Source: Simmondsia chinensis
Taxonomy: Eukaryota; Streptophyta; Magnoliopsida; Caryophyllales; Simmondsiaceae
DNA length: 64,000 nt
NCBI GenBank assembly: GCA_018398585.1
Contig: JAGTTD010000021.1
Location: forward strand, 1,386,501-1,450,500
Reading direction: 5' to 3'
The notes beneath the pieces were generated by a model. That model searched no databases and was not told where the DNA came from. It worked only from the letters and a program-made list of their open reading frames with translations. Shown here piece after piece: positions 44,195-56,600 of the stretch. Numbering within the stretch: position 1 is the stretch's first letter; each line of letters opens with the position of its first letter. Made by a program: the position numbers and the translations under genes.

Positions 44195-44275
44195 ATAACA
44201 TCATATTGGGGTAAAGTTGCGTACATTTCACCCTTTTGGACCCTACCTTGGTGAGTCTTTGGAGTACCGAGTTTG
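44195..44275 (+). mobile_element. SINE, (TTG)n-tailed family, fragment
   Basis: TTGGGGTAAAGTTGCGTAC, GGACCCTACCTTGGTGAG and CCGAGTTTGTTGG are decayed family landmarks. Confidence 0.5.
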
Positions 44276-44659
44276 TTGGATGTTCAAATGGTGAATAGAC
44301 TGAAAAATCAATAAACCAAACCTCATAATACTAAAGTATGATTTACCCGATATCAAACATTATATCTAAATATTACGTCCCTTTGAAGTATTTTTGCGTT
44401 TTTCCCAAAGAAAATCAGATCCCAAGCACACACCAAAAACATCAAAAGCTCAGGAAATTCAACTCTCACCTTCACATACATCATCATACAGCTGCGCTAA
44501 GTATTTGACATATAAAACGCCTCAAAAATGCATTATGAATTTTTTGAGAAGGGGAAAGAAAAGAACCAATACAAAAAGCTCAGGAGCTAGTGTGTATGTA
44601 TGTTAGATCAAAGATGAAAACAAGACTGTATATATATAATACAAAGGATGGACGATGAT

Positions 44660-47600
44660 TCAGTTTACGCTGTCGTTAGTGTCCCAACTCTCCGTTCTCC
44701 GTGGCGTATTTCCGACGGTGCGCTTGCTCATGTTGGCGCGCTCCACGAGTCGAACCAACGCCTGCACCACCTCCGACATTGGTGGCCTAAACTCCGGTTC
44801 GGGCTGTTTTCCAAGTTAACAAAGCAGATGCATATGTTAGTGTTCATTATGGGGGTGTATATAAATGAGCTGAGTCGGGCTCACAAGCCCTCGTGAGCCA
44901 GCTTGTTATAAAGCTTAGAAGGCTCGACTTGCTTCAAGCTTGAGGTAAGTGCAGACTCATTTGGCTTAAAGTGCAGAGTCCACGCCTAATAAAGCTTGAG
45001 CTCGTAGGCGTTTGAGCTTAAACAATCCTAAATGAGACAACATTGATATATTTTATGAGCTTAAAAGTGCCCAATTAAGCTAAGTTTGATCCTCAATAGC
45101 CCAAATGAGGTGAGCATAGCTTAGAGCCCACTGAGTTTAGTTCAAGCTTAACTAAGTCGAGTTGAGCTCAAGCTTGGCTCAGTAATCTTCAAAACGAGCC
45201 TCAAGCTTCGCGGGTTGGGCTCGGCTTGTTTGCAATGCCTACTGTCTGTTACCATAAGTTCTTTCCAAAACAACAGTATAACTGTCATGGCCAGCAACTA
45301 CTTATCTTAAGACGGTACAAATTTTAGGTAAAGAGTGTAATGAATATGTTTAATCCTCGAAGAAGCCCCTTCACACGAACGCTCATTGGTTTGAACATTG
45401 ATGATCATATTTTCACTGGAGTACTTCGTCCAATAATCGGCAAGCAACGTAAAACTCTCAGCCGAGTCCACAGGATCTTAACTCTAAGATTAAAGAGGGT
45501 CAAGGTTGAGAATACTACTTTGATTGTACCAAATGAAAACTCATCGTGTTACACCCCTTTAAAGTGGGAAAAGGCTTAGTATGATATGATACGATATGAA
45601 AAGGATAAGAATCTTACCTGGAAGCATAGAGCGATAACATCTGCAAAGCGCGAGAGGGACTTCACCGGGTAAAGTCCCTCAAGTGCCGGATCCACCATTT
45701 TAGTCAACGCGTCGATATCATGAAGCTGTGGAGTAGCCCACCTCACCAAGTTCTGCTCGGCCCGTGGCCTTGAGCTGAAAATTGAAAGCATTATTTGAGT
45801 TACTGAAAAACACTTGATACAATATTATTGGAATGCTGTTGCCTCAAAATTAGATATAGATAAGATCAAATTATATTTGGTTAGGATATAATCTGTCGAT
45901 ATTTGAGTACAGTCGAGTTATCTAATCAGATTGAAATTTTGAATTAGATTAAGATTACATGACTTGATTATAAAAAGGGTTTATGGGGTGACTGTTGAGA
46001 ACCAACCAAAGAGAGGAAAGATACGAGGTTTTGGTAGGAGGCGAGTATGTTGTGAGAGATTGTATGTGATTCGAGCATGAAGAGAGTTATGCTCGGATTG
46101 CTTTGATTGTAGCTTTCATCTTTCTAAAGCTACATTGAGGAGGGTTACTAGCTTACCATGCAATAGCTATCTTGAAGAGAGTTGATGACTTACCTGTTTA
46201 GTCCTGTGGTTTTTCCTCTAAAAAAAAGAGGATTTCCACATAAATATTTGTGTTGATTTTTATTGTTTTATGCTTCCATTGTGTTCGATTCTATAATTTT
46301 TCCCAACGAATACCTGAACATTCATGCATTCAGTAAAGGAAAACTGGGTTTTACCTGTCAAATGGTTTGCGACCAGTGAGAAGCTCCAACATGACCACCC
46401 CGAAGCTATACACATCGCTCTTTAGGGTGTATTGACCCAAATCAGCCACCTCGGGTGCACAAGCATTGCGGTCCATTGCCTAAAAAGCACAGGGAAATAA
46501 AGAATATGTAAAATTTCATCAGGAATTAGGCCCGGGTCAAGAAGTTGGCACTAAGGTAAACATAAAAACTCAAACGAGGGAGTGGCCCGTTGCTCATTTA
46601 TACAAAATAACAGGGACGACAAGCATGCTATTTAGCTATTGTCGTTGCAGCAATCCCAAGATTATTGTAAACTTTCATTGGGCCCAAACTGCTGAGGCTT
46701 GTTATTAGACTCACATGCGGATTTCTGTGGAATTACCTGATCTGCAATGGGAAGGAGACTTGCTAGGCCGCAGTCAGAAAGGTGAGGATTAAGCTCAGTA
46801 TCAAGTAATATGTTATCCGACTTGAAATCTTGATGCACGACTGAAGGCGAGCAAACTTCATGAAGATATCTGAAAAACCCTCGAGTTGTGAGTACTATGA
46901 GCGTACATGCACATTATTACTGAAACAATTAAGGAACCAACTATTTCAAAGTTCAATTTGTGAACAGAAGACCCATCTTAATACTCTTGCACACCTCCTC
47001 ATAGCATGAACACCGATTGAACTCGAAATTCACAAATTCACTTTATACCTTATACTGAAATTAAAATATAAAGTGGTTCTGTTGGGATTAGAACTCAAGG
47101 TCAGTTGATCGCAGAAGCTCTAATACCATGTTAAGGAACCGACAATCCAAAAACCACTATGAGTGTGCATGCACTTAAACGCTGACTCACCCTTTACTAT
47201 TACTAGTACTATTAAGAGACCAACTATTCCAAAAGTTTAATTTACTCTAGCACACCTCCTCACAGCATGAATGCCCATTGAAGCTGAAGCATGGATAGCT
47301 CACAGACTCACTTTATACCTTGCTTTGAAATTAAAATACAAAGTGGAGTTGTTGGGATTTGAACTCGAATCCTCTTGGTTAAAGGAGCTTTAATACTAGG
47401 TTAAGGAACCAACTTTTGGAATGATCTTTACAAAATTTACATCACGGAGAAAATCACTTACTCGAGAGCACGTGCAGTTCCCAAGGCAATCATGACACGA
47501 GTATTCCATGTCAACGGTTTACTATATTCATCTTGTATATGCAAGAAGTCGTGCAAAGAACCATTCTTATGGAACTCGTAAACAAGCAGATTTTGTCCAT

Positions 47601-50600
47601 GCTCGGAACAGTATCCCACAAGCTTGATGACGTTAGCGTGATTCAAACGCGCAATATTTGCAACAATCTCATTGAAATCTTGATTTGAAAGGACGGACGC
47701 GCCTAATTTTTTCACAGCAAGGACCTGGCAATAGAACAAAGGAGACGAGAGATAATCGAGGAAGTCGTAAGACAGTACAATATATGAACTTTGAATGTCA
47801 TTAAGAAAATCACGACGAAATATTGTGGACTTCCATTTTTGTTTGGCATTTCATTCCTTTCTCTTATAAATATATATATACATGTTGAATTATTCAAGCG
47901 AAAATAAGTTGTTTTTATGCCTTATGTTTGTAAAAATTCGAATAATAACCATAAAATTGTTAGTTTTTAGATCTTTCTATAGTTTTTAACATATACGAAC
48001 ACACATAAATATGCTTTAGTAACATAAATGCAATATATACACACACAAACGTTTTGGAGGCCATCATAAAGGTGGGACATAACAATCAATCATGTAACAA
48101 CTAGCTCAAAATTTGGTAAGTAGCGACTTCCATTAGATATCGGGATTCAGTTACTGGCTTGCATAAATTCATATATCGAAAAGAAATTGACTTCGTGGTT
48201 GTTAAATAAAAATAAACTCGCCAAGAGCACATGGACACTTGGACCTGGTGCCTCGTGAAACATCATGCTTGGGGTTCAAAAATCATTCGACCGCTGTAAA
48301 CAATTCCTTTGGGCCACCTATTGAATCAGTCGACCCCAACTTACACCATTCTATATAACACGGCGCATGTGACCAAGAGATTAGTCAAGATGCATATTAT
48401 GGAAATTATATTGAGAACCAGATACTAGAACAATGAATTGGCTTTAAGGCAATATGGTGAACCACTATCCTTGATACTTATTTCATCCTTATGAAATAGT
48501 TTCTAGGATACAACGAAACCTTAATACAAAATAGAGTGAATGTGGGGAGAACGGGTTTCTAAGAATAGAGGAGATATATTTATAGGTGTCTCTTGAAAGA
48601 GACACAGAAATCTTTTCCAAACGACACAAAAATTGCACTAAGTAACGAGCAAATCTACGAGTATGTCAATGCACACCCAATTTTTCTAGGCATTGTTTCT
48701 TTCTGTAAGTTGTGTGTCGAAACATACTATCCGGTGAGGCCAATTGGAATCTATGTGTCGACACACACCATTCGTTGCACTCACACCATGCCAAGGCCAA
48801 AACACTTTGCTTCGAAAATACTTCAATGTAAGCTGGCTTCGAAACCCCAAGTTACCAAAAACCAAACAGGCCTAATAAGCATGCGTCAGTTTGAGAAAAT
48901 ATACCTCGCCATCATAAAACTGAGCACGATAAACACGTCCCAGATACCCTTCTCCGATGAGATTGTCAGCACTAAAACTGTCAGTAGCCATCTGAAGATC
49001 AGCTATTGAATATGATTTAACATTGGTAGGGATCAGTATCGGTTTCTTGGTTACTGCTGGCCCCACAGGCTTACTCGAAGCGTCGTCTTCATCAAATGAC
49101 TTGTGACGATCAGACGGTGGTGGTTTAAGAGTAATTGATGAAGCAGTTTCAAGTGTCTTCGAGTTGATTGAAGAGGATGAATGGATTGACTTCAGTTCTG
49201 CACATACATGTTTTATGCCATTAGTATCACAATCATGAAAAATCTTTTCAGTGAAAGAGGCATGTTGAATTGGATTGCTAAGGGCTTGTTCGGTATGGTT
49301 TTCTGTTTGCAATTTTTGGTTCTTCAGAAACTAAAAACCGTAAAGAGAAAGGATCTTTATTGTTTTTCGTTTCTTATTTTCAGTTTTTCCTCGTGTGAGT
49401 GAAAATTGAATAAAGAAAACCAAAAATAGGAAAAAAAAGTGTCTTTAAATTTTATTTTTTTTTTTAAGTTTCTCAAAAACTAAAAATTGCAAACAAAAAA
49501 AATAAAAAAAATACCATACTGACCTGAAATGGAGAGAAACAAAAAAAGCATGTCGCGTAAGGTAAGGTATAGCGACAAGCATTATGTAACGAATTTTGAG
49601 CAAGTCATTGTGCAATTGGCTGCTATGTCACGGTACTTTTCAATAACCTTTATAGTGCATTTAATTAAAACATAAATACGAAAGAGTTTACATGTCAAAA
49701 ACAATCATTAAGATTCTTCTTGCAATCTCCAAAAATACCTAACAACATCACCATGACCAGTACATAATGCCTGCTAAACTGACGCATTGTTAGGACCTTC
49801 ACAACAACTGATACCCGCTCTGATACCAGTTGTTAGGATCACCTACAAATTACCAAACCACAAATCGAAATAGCAAACACAATAAAAAGATTGGGGGAAA
49901 TATATGGACACTAGAATTTACTTGGTTCAACCGAAGCCTTCATTCACAAAGGGGAAGTAACATAATTTCACTATAGAAACAAAGGTACTACGACCGTGTT
50001 TCTCACTCATACTCTACCTCCTACTATTTGCTCTACATCTTCACCTCTGATCAAACAACGACAAAAGAGGTCCCTATTTATAGGTCTACACTATAACTCC
50101 AGGAGCCCAAACTTCACAATCATTTATAAACCTTAATAATGCAGCCAAAAATTGATGGTTTTGGGAGACCATCAGTCTCCAATCTTAACACACCTAAGAA
50201 GTAAATTTCTAAACTGATGTTAAGGCATAATAAACAGAGCAATGCTATATGTACAAATAAACTTAACACAATTTGCATGCCAGGTATACATAAGATCATC
50301 AACTTACTAAAAAAGTAATCATCTAACATTAGTCTGTATGACCCAATTATGTTATACCACATCATTGTGTGCTCAAAATTGTTTATTTACTCCATTGGTC
50401 CCTAATGATTGCAAAATTATTCAAATTAGTTTCTCATCTTTTCTTTTATTCAAAATAGTCTCTAATATTGTTAAATGTGTTCAAATTGGTTTGTCATCTC
50501 TTTTCTTATTCAAAATAGTCTAGACGTTTTAGTTTACGACAAATCGGTCCCTCATCTTTTTAATTTTTACACACTTTTGATTTACCAAGTTAGGGGCTAA

Positions 50601-53600
50601 TCTTGTCATAAAAAAGCACTAGAGACTATTTTGAACAAAAGAAAAGATGAAGGACCAATTTAAACAAACTTTCAAACACTACGTACTTTTTTGAACAAAA
50701 GAACAGACGGGGGATCAATCTGAACAAACATACAAACATCATGGACCAACTAATAATTAAATAACTCCCTAAATTCTGCAAGTGGTAAGACTCAAATCGG
50801 TTTTTACCATGGACTTCATCTTTAGAGAGGGCGGTGAATGGCTGTTTGTAGACCTTCTCTACGTCCGGAGCTGACCTTCTTGATCTTCTCTTAACTAGGA
50901 AAAACGCAACTATAGTTCCAACAACAAGAATCGACATAACGATCCCTGCAATGGCACCAGCGCTAATACCAGATTTCTTGGTACCCGAGCTAGAATGAGC
51001 TGATGAAGTGTTATGGTTTCCAGATTTATTATGGCGGCGATATTTGGCCGGTGATGTGCCAGGTGGAGCTGGGGGTGCTGGCCCTGAGTTCCATGAGTTA
51101 CCATCCTTGCTGTGAGAAGCATGTTAGCAGTGAGTTGAAAATTTGCACATTCTTTCATGAAATGTATGAAAATGAATGGAGAATAGAAATGGCAATGGGT
51201 CGAATACAGGTCAGATTATCTTGAACCTGTATCTAACGCAACAAAAAGATTGATTGACTATCCAAACCTTATCTAATGCAATAGGTCAATACTAAACCTA
51301 TATCTTTGTATCGGGCCCAGTTGGAATATAAAATCATTCCTGAACCTTCACCCATCAACTTAAGCTTTTGGAAAAGTTGATTCCTTAACATGATATTAGA
51401 GTCTTGCTAGCCAAAAGGTCACAAGTTAGAATTCCAACAGCCTGCACTCTAAATATTAATATATTTCAAACACATGGTAAGGGTGGGCCTGTACATTATC
51501 TATGCTTCAAACCCAATGGCCATCCATAACAGAGAACAGGGATGCTTACCGCAGATTTATGTTCTCCAACTGGTGTGGAATCCATCCCATGAAATGATTG
51601 TTCGCAACATTCCTATGAAATAGAAACGCTCATTAGCTTGAACGTCAAAGGTATCATTTTTCGTGTTATGTATAGATTAATTAAGCAATACTTACAGGTT
51701 ATTAAGGGGTAGGTTGGCGGAGACATCGATGGTGCCTGTGAATTGATTGTTTTGTAAGTTCCTGCACAATATTTTGTAATGTAAACTATGTCAGTCTAGA
51801 CAAAAGATATAAAGGTATCACTCATACTAATGAAGGCCCTTAGGAAACAGCCTCACTATAGGGAAGCACCCTGTAGAGGTATGGCTGCATACATTTTACC
51901 CTCCCAAACCCCGCCTTGGCGGGAGCCTCTTGAAGGCACTGGGCTGTTGTTGTTGTTGTTGTTGATCATACTAATGAAATGAAACCGAGGATGTATACTT
52001 ACAATGTATTCAAACTTGTCAAGGAGTTAAAGCTTTGTGGAAGATTTCCTGTGAAAGCATTGTTAGAGAGGTCCCTGAAACATCAAAAATGGAAGATATC
52101 GGTTCATTGATCAAGGAAGCCTAAATAATGGAACTTTATCACGTGAAATTTCATCGCGCCTTGGGCGTGGGCATAGCAACTATTAGGACCACCCACAAAC
52201 ACCGAACCCTAAAAAGAAATAGCAAACACCAGTAAACGTGATTGTGGAAAATTGGGACACCAGCATTTACATGATTCGGCCGAAGCTCACGTCCACAGAG
52301 GGGGAACACGATAATTTCACTATATAAGCCGAGGTATATAACAGTGTTTCACTCATACTCTACTTCTCAACATTTTCCTTTCCTTACTTTCTCCTACCAT
52401 ACCATGGCACAAGAGGACCCTATCTATAAATCTCTACAACTACAACCGCATAAAGTCCAAGCATCACCATCAGGAGCCTCAATAGTTGCAGGCATAAATA
52501 TGGCTATTAGGGAGACTATCGGTCTTCATAACTAATAGCAACTCATTAGGCATATACTACTCTTTTATCTATCACAACCCAAATGTAGGGCATTTTGACT
52601 ATACTCACATGTTGAGTTAAGAATATGATTGTAAAAATCCAACTAGCATGCGAGCTCATCATAAACTTCAAAAGGCTCAACTTCTTATGAGATAGAGCTT
52701 GGCCGAGCCAGCTCATGTACTTAAAATTAGAGCCTAAGCCTAGTAAAGCCTGAGATTGGAGGCAAGGAGCCTAGACAAGCCTAAATGAACCAATCTCAAC
52801 AAAAGATTATGAGTCCAAAGGAGCTCAACAAAGCCAAGTTTTGAGTTTAATAGAGCCTAAATGAGCTACTCGAGCTTAAAACAATCTAAATAGGCAAGCT
52901 TATCTTAGAACTCAATTAGTTGGCCAACCAAGCTCGACTACAATGTCTCGATGTTAGCGAACTAAGAACTGAGCTTAACGAGCTCGAGTGTTGCTACTAA
53001 AATCAAATTCACAACTGAGGAAGCACAAAGAGAAACTCACATAGTGGATAGTGAAGAAAGTTGTTGAAACATATCATTCAATTGCCCATTCAATTGATTG
53101 TGGCTGAGGTCTCTATGCTCAAGCAAAGCAAAATAAAACTCTTTAGTTTCTTCATCTAAGAAGGATCCGCGCCAACTAATAACGAAAAAAATTGAACTTA
53201 TAAGGTGACTCACAAGTATTTAAGCGAAGTCATTTGCGAAATTGAGTAGGGGATGGCTCCATTAAAGTTACAACTAGCAAGATTTCTGCAAGCAAAATAA
53301 TAGCACAAGAAAATCATCATAAACACCTAAAAGGGATTAAAGCTATAAAATCAAATAAAAAGACATTACGTAATGCATTTAGAGCTAGGCGTTATGCAAT
53401 TAGCCGTTACACAATTGGTCATAACATAATTTAGAACTGCCTCCATAATGCGTATATGAATAAGGGAATTTATCTATTACATACCCTAAAATTTGAGCAT
53501 TTATGACTTAGATGCCTTCACATTTCAACATGTATGATCAGGTGCAAGAGGTTCGAAAATGTTAGGCAAAATACCAAGATTTGGGTTCGATTTAAATATC

Positions 53601-56600
53601 AAAATGAAATATATAGAAACAAATAAGAAGGCAAGGGAGCAAGAGAAACAAAGACACCAATATTTACGTGGAAAACTCTCAAAGAGGGAAAAACCACGGG
53701 TAGAGGTAGAGAATTTTACTAGATCGAAAATGGAGTATTACTAGAGTTTCTTCACTCCCACTCTCTCTCTCTCCGTGTTTCACTAGCTGAAAGGGGCGGA
53801 AGCCCTATGTGCAAATATAGATAGCAATATTGCAATTCAGTGAATTCTTTTTTGAATCAAGCCAATTTTCAACATAAAATGTGATGCATAATCACGATAA
53901 TTTGTATGAGTCATGTCGGTAATTTTAGTGAAAATTCAACGGACTACGATAAAAATTCAGTGGATTGTAATGGAGGCTCCCATATATTATCGAAATCATG
54001 TGTGATATCAGTATTTCAGGCAAAAAAAAAACACGACCGCCGTGACCCAATATGTAACATGTGCAACAGCACTGTTACGCAATCGCCAATAATGGTTTGG
54101 TTTCATGGTTAAATCCTAACACAAAGTAACCTTACTTTCTGTCAAGTCGTCCACTACAACGCTTAGGGATAAATCAATAGAAATGGTATAAGAGAGCATA
54201 CAGCTGCAACACGTTTGGAGGAAGTTGGTAAGGTATTGTGCCACCGATATTGTTGTTGCTTACGTCGCTGCAAAATTGTTATAAATGGTGAGATAAAGCT
54301 ACTGACAGCTTAAGTTGATTCAAAAACACCAAATAGGCGAGGTAACATTACAATTGTGAGACTGCTGTCAAGCTTGCTAGCTGATACCCCAAAGACCCAG
54401 AAAGTCCAAGACCATTTATTTTTCTAGCACAAGAAACAAATCATATATCAAAACCAAACAGACAAGCTGAAACACAAGAAAACCAAAAGGAACATATCCG
54501 TGAGTGTTGCACGGCCATTTTGTACAAAAAGATGGCACATTTGGCTCGATTAGAAAGACACTTAGAAGTGCCAGGTCTGGGTTCGAATCCTACAACTGAA
54601 TGCAAACAATCCCTTAGAGTCACCCACCAGGTCTATGGGCCTAGATTTACATTTAGGGCTGCAAATGAGCAAGCATAGCTGAATCACAGCTAGCTTGCTC
54701 AGCTCATCAACTTCATGAGACCAACTCGACTCAGTATTATTTATTGAATTAGGCCGCATATTCATGCTCAGCTTGACTCGACAAACAAGTCAAGCCAACT
54801 CGGTACCACTATCATTTAGGCTCAATTACTTGGCAAGCTGGATTGTCGAGCTTTTTGGGCTCATTTATACACACACCACACACAGTAGGGGGCAGGGGGA
54901 AAAAGTCAAGCCCTAAGGGACATTTAAATACACAAAATAGCAACACGCGTCGAACGGTGGAGGAAGACATATAAGCCAACAAACAAGCCAATTCACTAGC
55001 CAATAAAGGAGTAGGCTCATGAGCCTTTCGAGCCAAATCGGACTCGGTTCGATTTGGCTTGTTTACATGATCAAGCCACCCTTAAACAACCCAACCCGCT
55101 TAGAAAAACCTGAGCCGAGCCTTTAATGACTCATTGCAACCCTATTTACATTTTTACACATACAGAAATTTCCAAGTGGGTGATGCATGCAACCCAGGAA
55201 TCAGTCAAGCTACGTATAAGTTGGCCTAGCCATCCAGGTTACTAGTGAGAGAGAGATGGCAAGTGAAAGATTACATTGATGTGACTCTTGACCCTGAGCA
55301 AGTAACGCCTTTCCAAGACTGCCCACATGGATCGCCCCCCGTTGAGGTCCACCCAGTGAGCTGCGCAGGCAAATTTAGACTGGTGTACATTACATTCAGA
55401 ACAGAAGCTGCACATCAAGGATGCTGTCAGTAGCGCGAATACAAAGCTCGGGAACAAGAACAATAGTACAAATTCTCTTTAGAATTAGACAGCAGACATT
55501 TAGAACTCAATAACAGTTACAATAATATACAGTATTCCTTCTTTTTTGTGGTTGGGGGTCCTCGGAAACAGCCTCCCTTCAGGGTAGCTCCCGAAAGGGG
55601 GAAGGCTGCGTATATCTACTCCCCCCCGACCCTGCTTTTGCAGGAGCCCTTTGAGGCATTGGGATTGTTGTTGTTGCTGTTGTTGTTGTATTCCTTCTTT
55701 TTTGTAGTTTGTAACACAAAGGTTACAGTCCATGGAGGTTCCTACTCAGCGTGTAACTTCAGTTAATCTTCAAGAAATTAACAAATACATGGGGCAAGAC
55801 ACAGCTATGCACAACAATAGAAGAATGCTTGCATACCTGGTATTGCTTTATTTGACTTGATTTTATAAATATTGTTCCGTTTTTGTTTTTTTAGGGTTGG
55901 GGGCCCTTCGGAAACAGCCTAACTTCAAGGTAACACCCTATAGGGGTGAGGTTGCGTACATCTTACCCTATCCATACCCACCTTGGCAAGAGCCTTTTCA
56001 AGCACTGGGTTTGTTGCTGTATGGGGCAAGACACGTGGAACTACTGAATTAGCGATCCGACAAGGTAGTATAATGCAGAAAGACTGAAGTGAACGGTCAT
56101 ACACAACAACAACAATAACAAAAAACCCAATGACTGAAAGCCTCCCACCAGGGTAGTAATAGGTATAAATAATCAATGTGCATACAGCAATAAACCGAGT
56201 TATTGCAATACTTTAGACATGCTCCGCGCCAAGCCACTATAGCCAGTTCAACGCATGGTTGAAGATCTGTTTCACCAACCTCCGCTTGTTTACCAAAGAA
56301 ACCGAAACAAAATTTCGATGCAACAATACTTAGATAGCAAATGAGAGCCAATTTTTCGAAATTGCTGAAGAATCACTCTTTCTTCTTTGGAAGAGGTGAA
56401 GCATCTCAATTCATCCCATAGAAACACAATGTAGTTACAACATTCACTCGCAAATTATCAAGCAGAATCACATCACCAATACCCAAAGAAGGCACATTTG
56501 GGGTATCGAACTCATCATTATGACCACCACCAACACCACCATCGTTTTTGTTTTGATCCAAAAAGGAAATATCGTTAAAAGAGAAAGAATGCATAAAGAG

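Noticed and set aside
45340..45579. 79-codon frame [19 protein letters not shown]
   Set aside because: Inside the last SRF intron, no splice context or known family; probably chance.
55408..55463. Hydrophobic frame [15 protein letters not shown] just upstream of SRF exon 2 as the signal peptide
   Set aside because: It is in another frame from the cap domain and is the pyrimidine-rich tract before the TGTGCAG acceptor.
56097..56351. Signal-peptide-like frame [20 protein letters not shown] as SRF exon 1
   Set aside because: No ATG in frame after an upstream stop; 58948-58846 has an ATG, a signal peptide and the family-specific ATDASD ending, and joins in phase.
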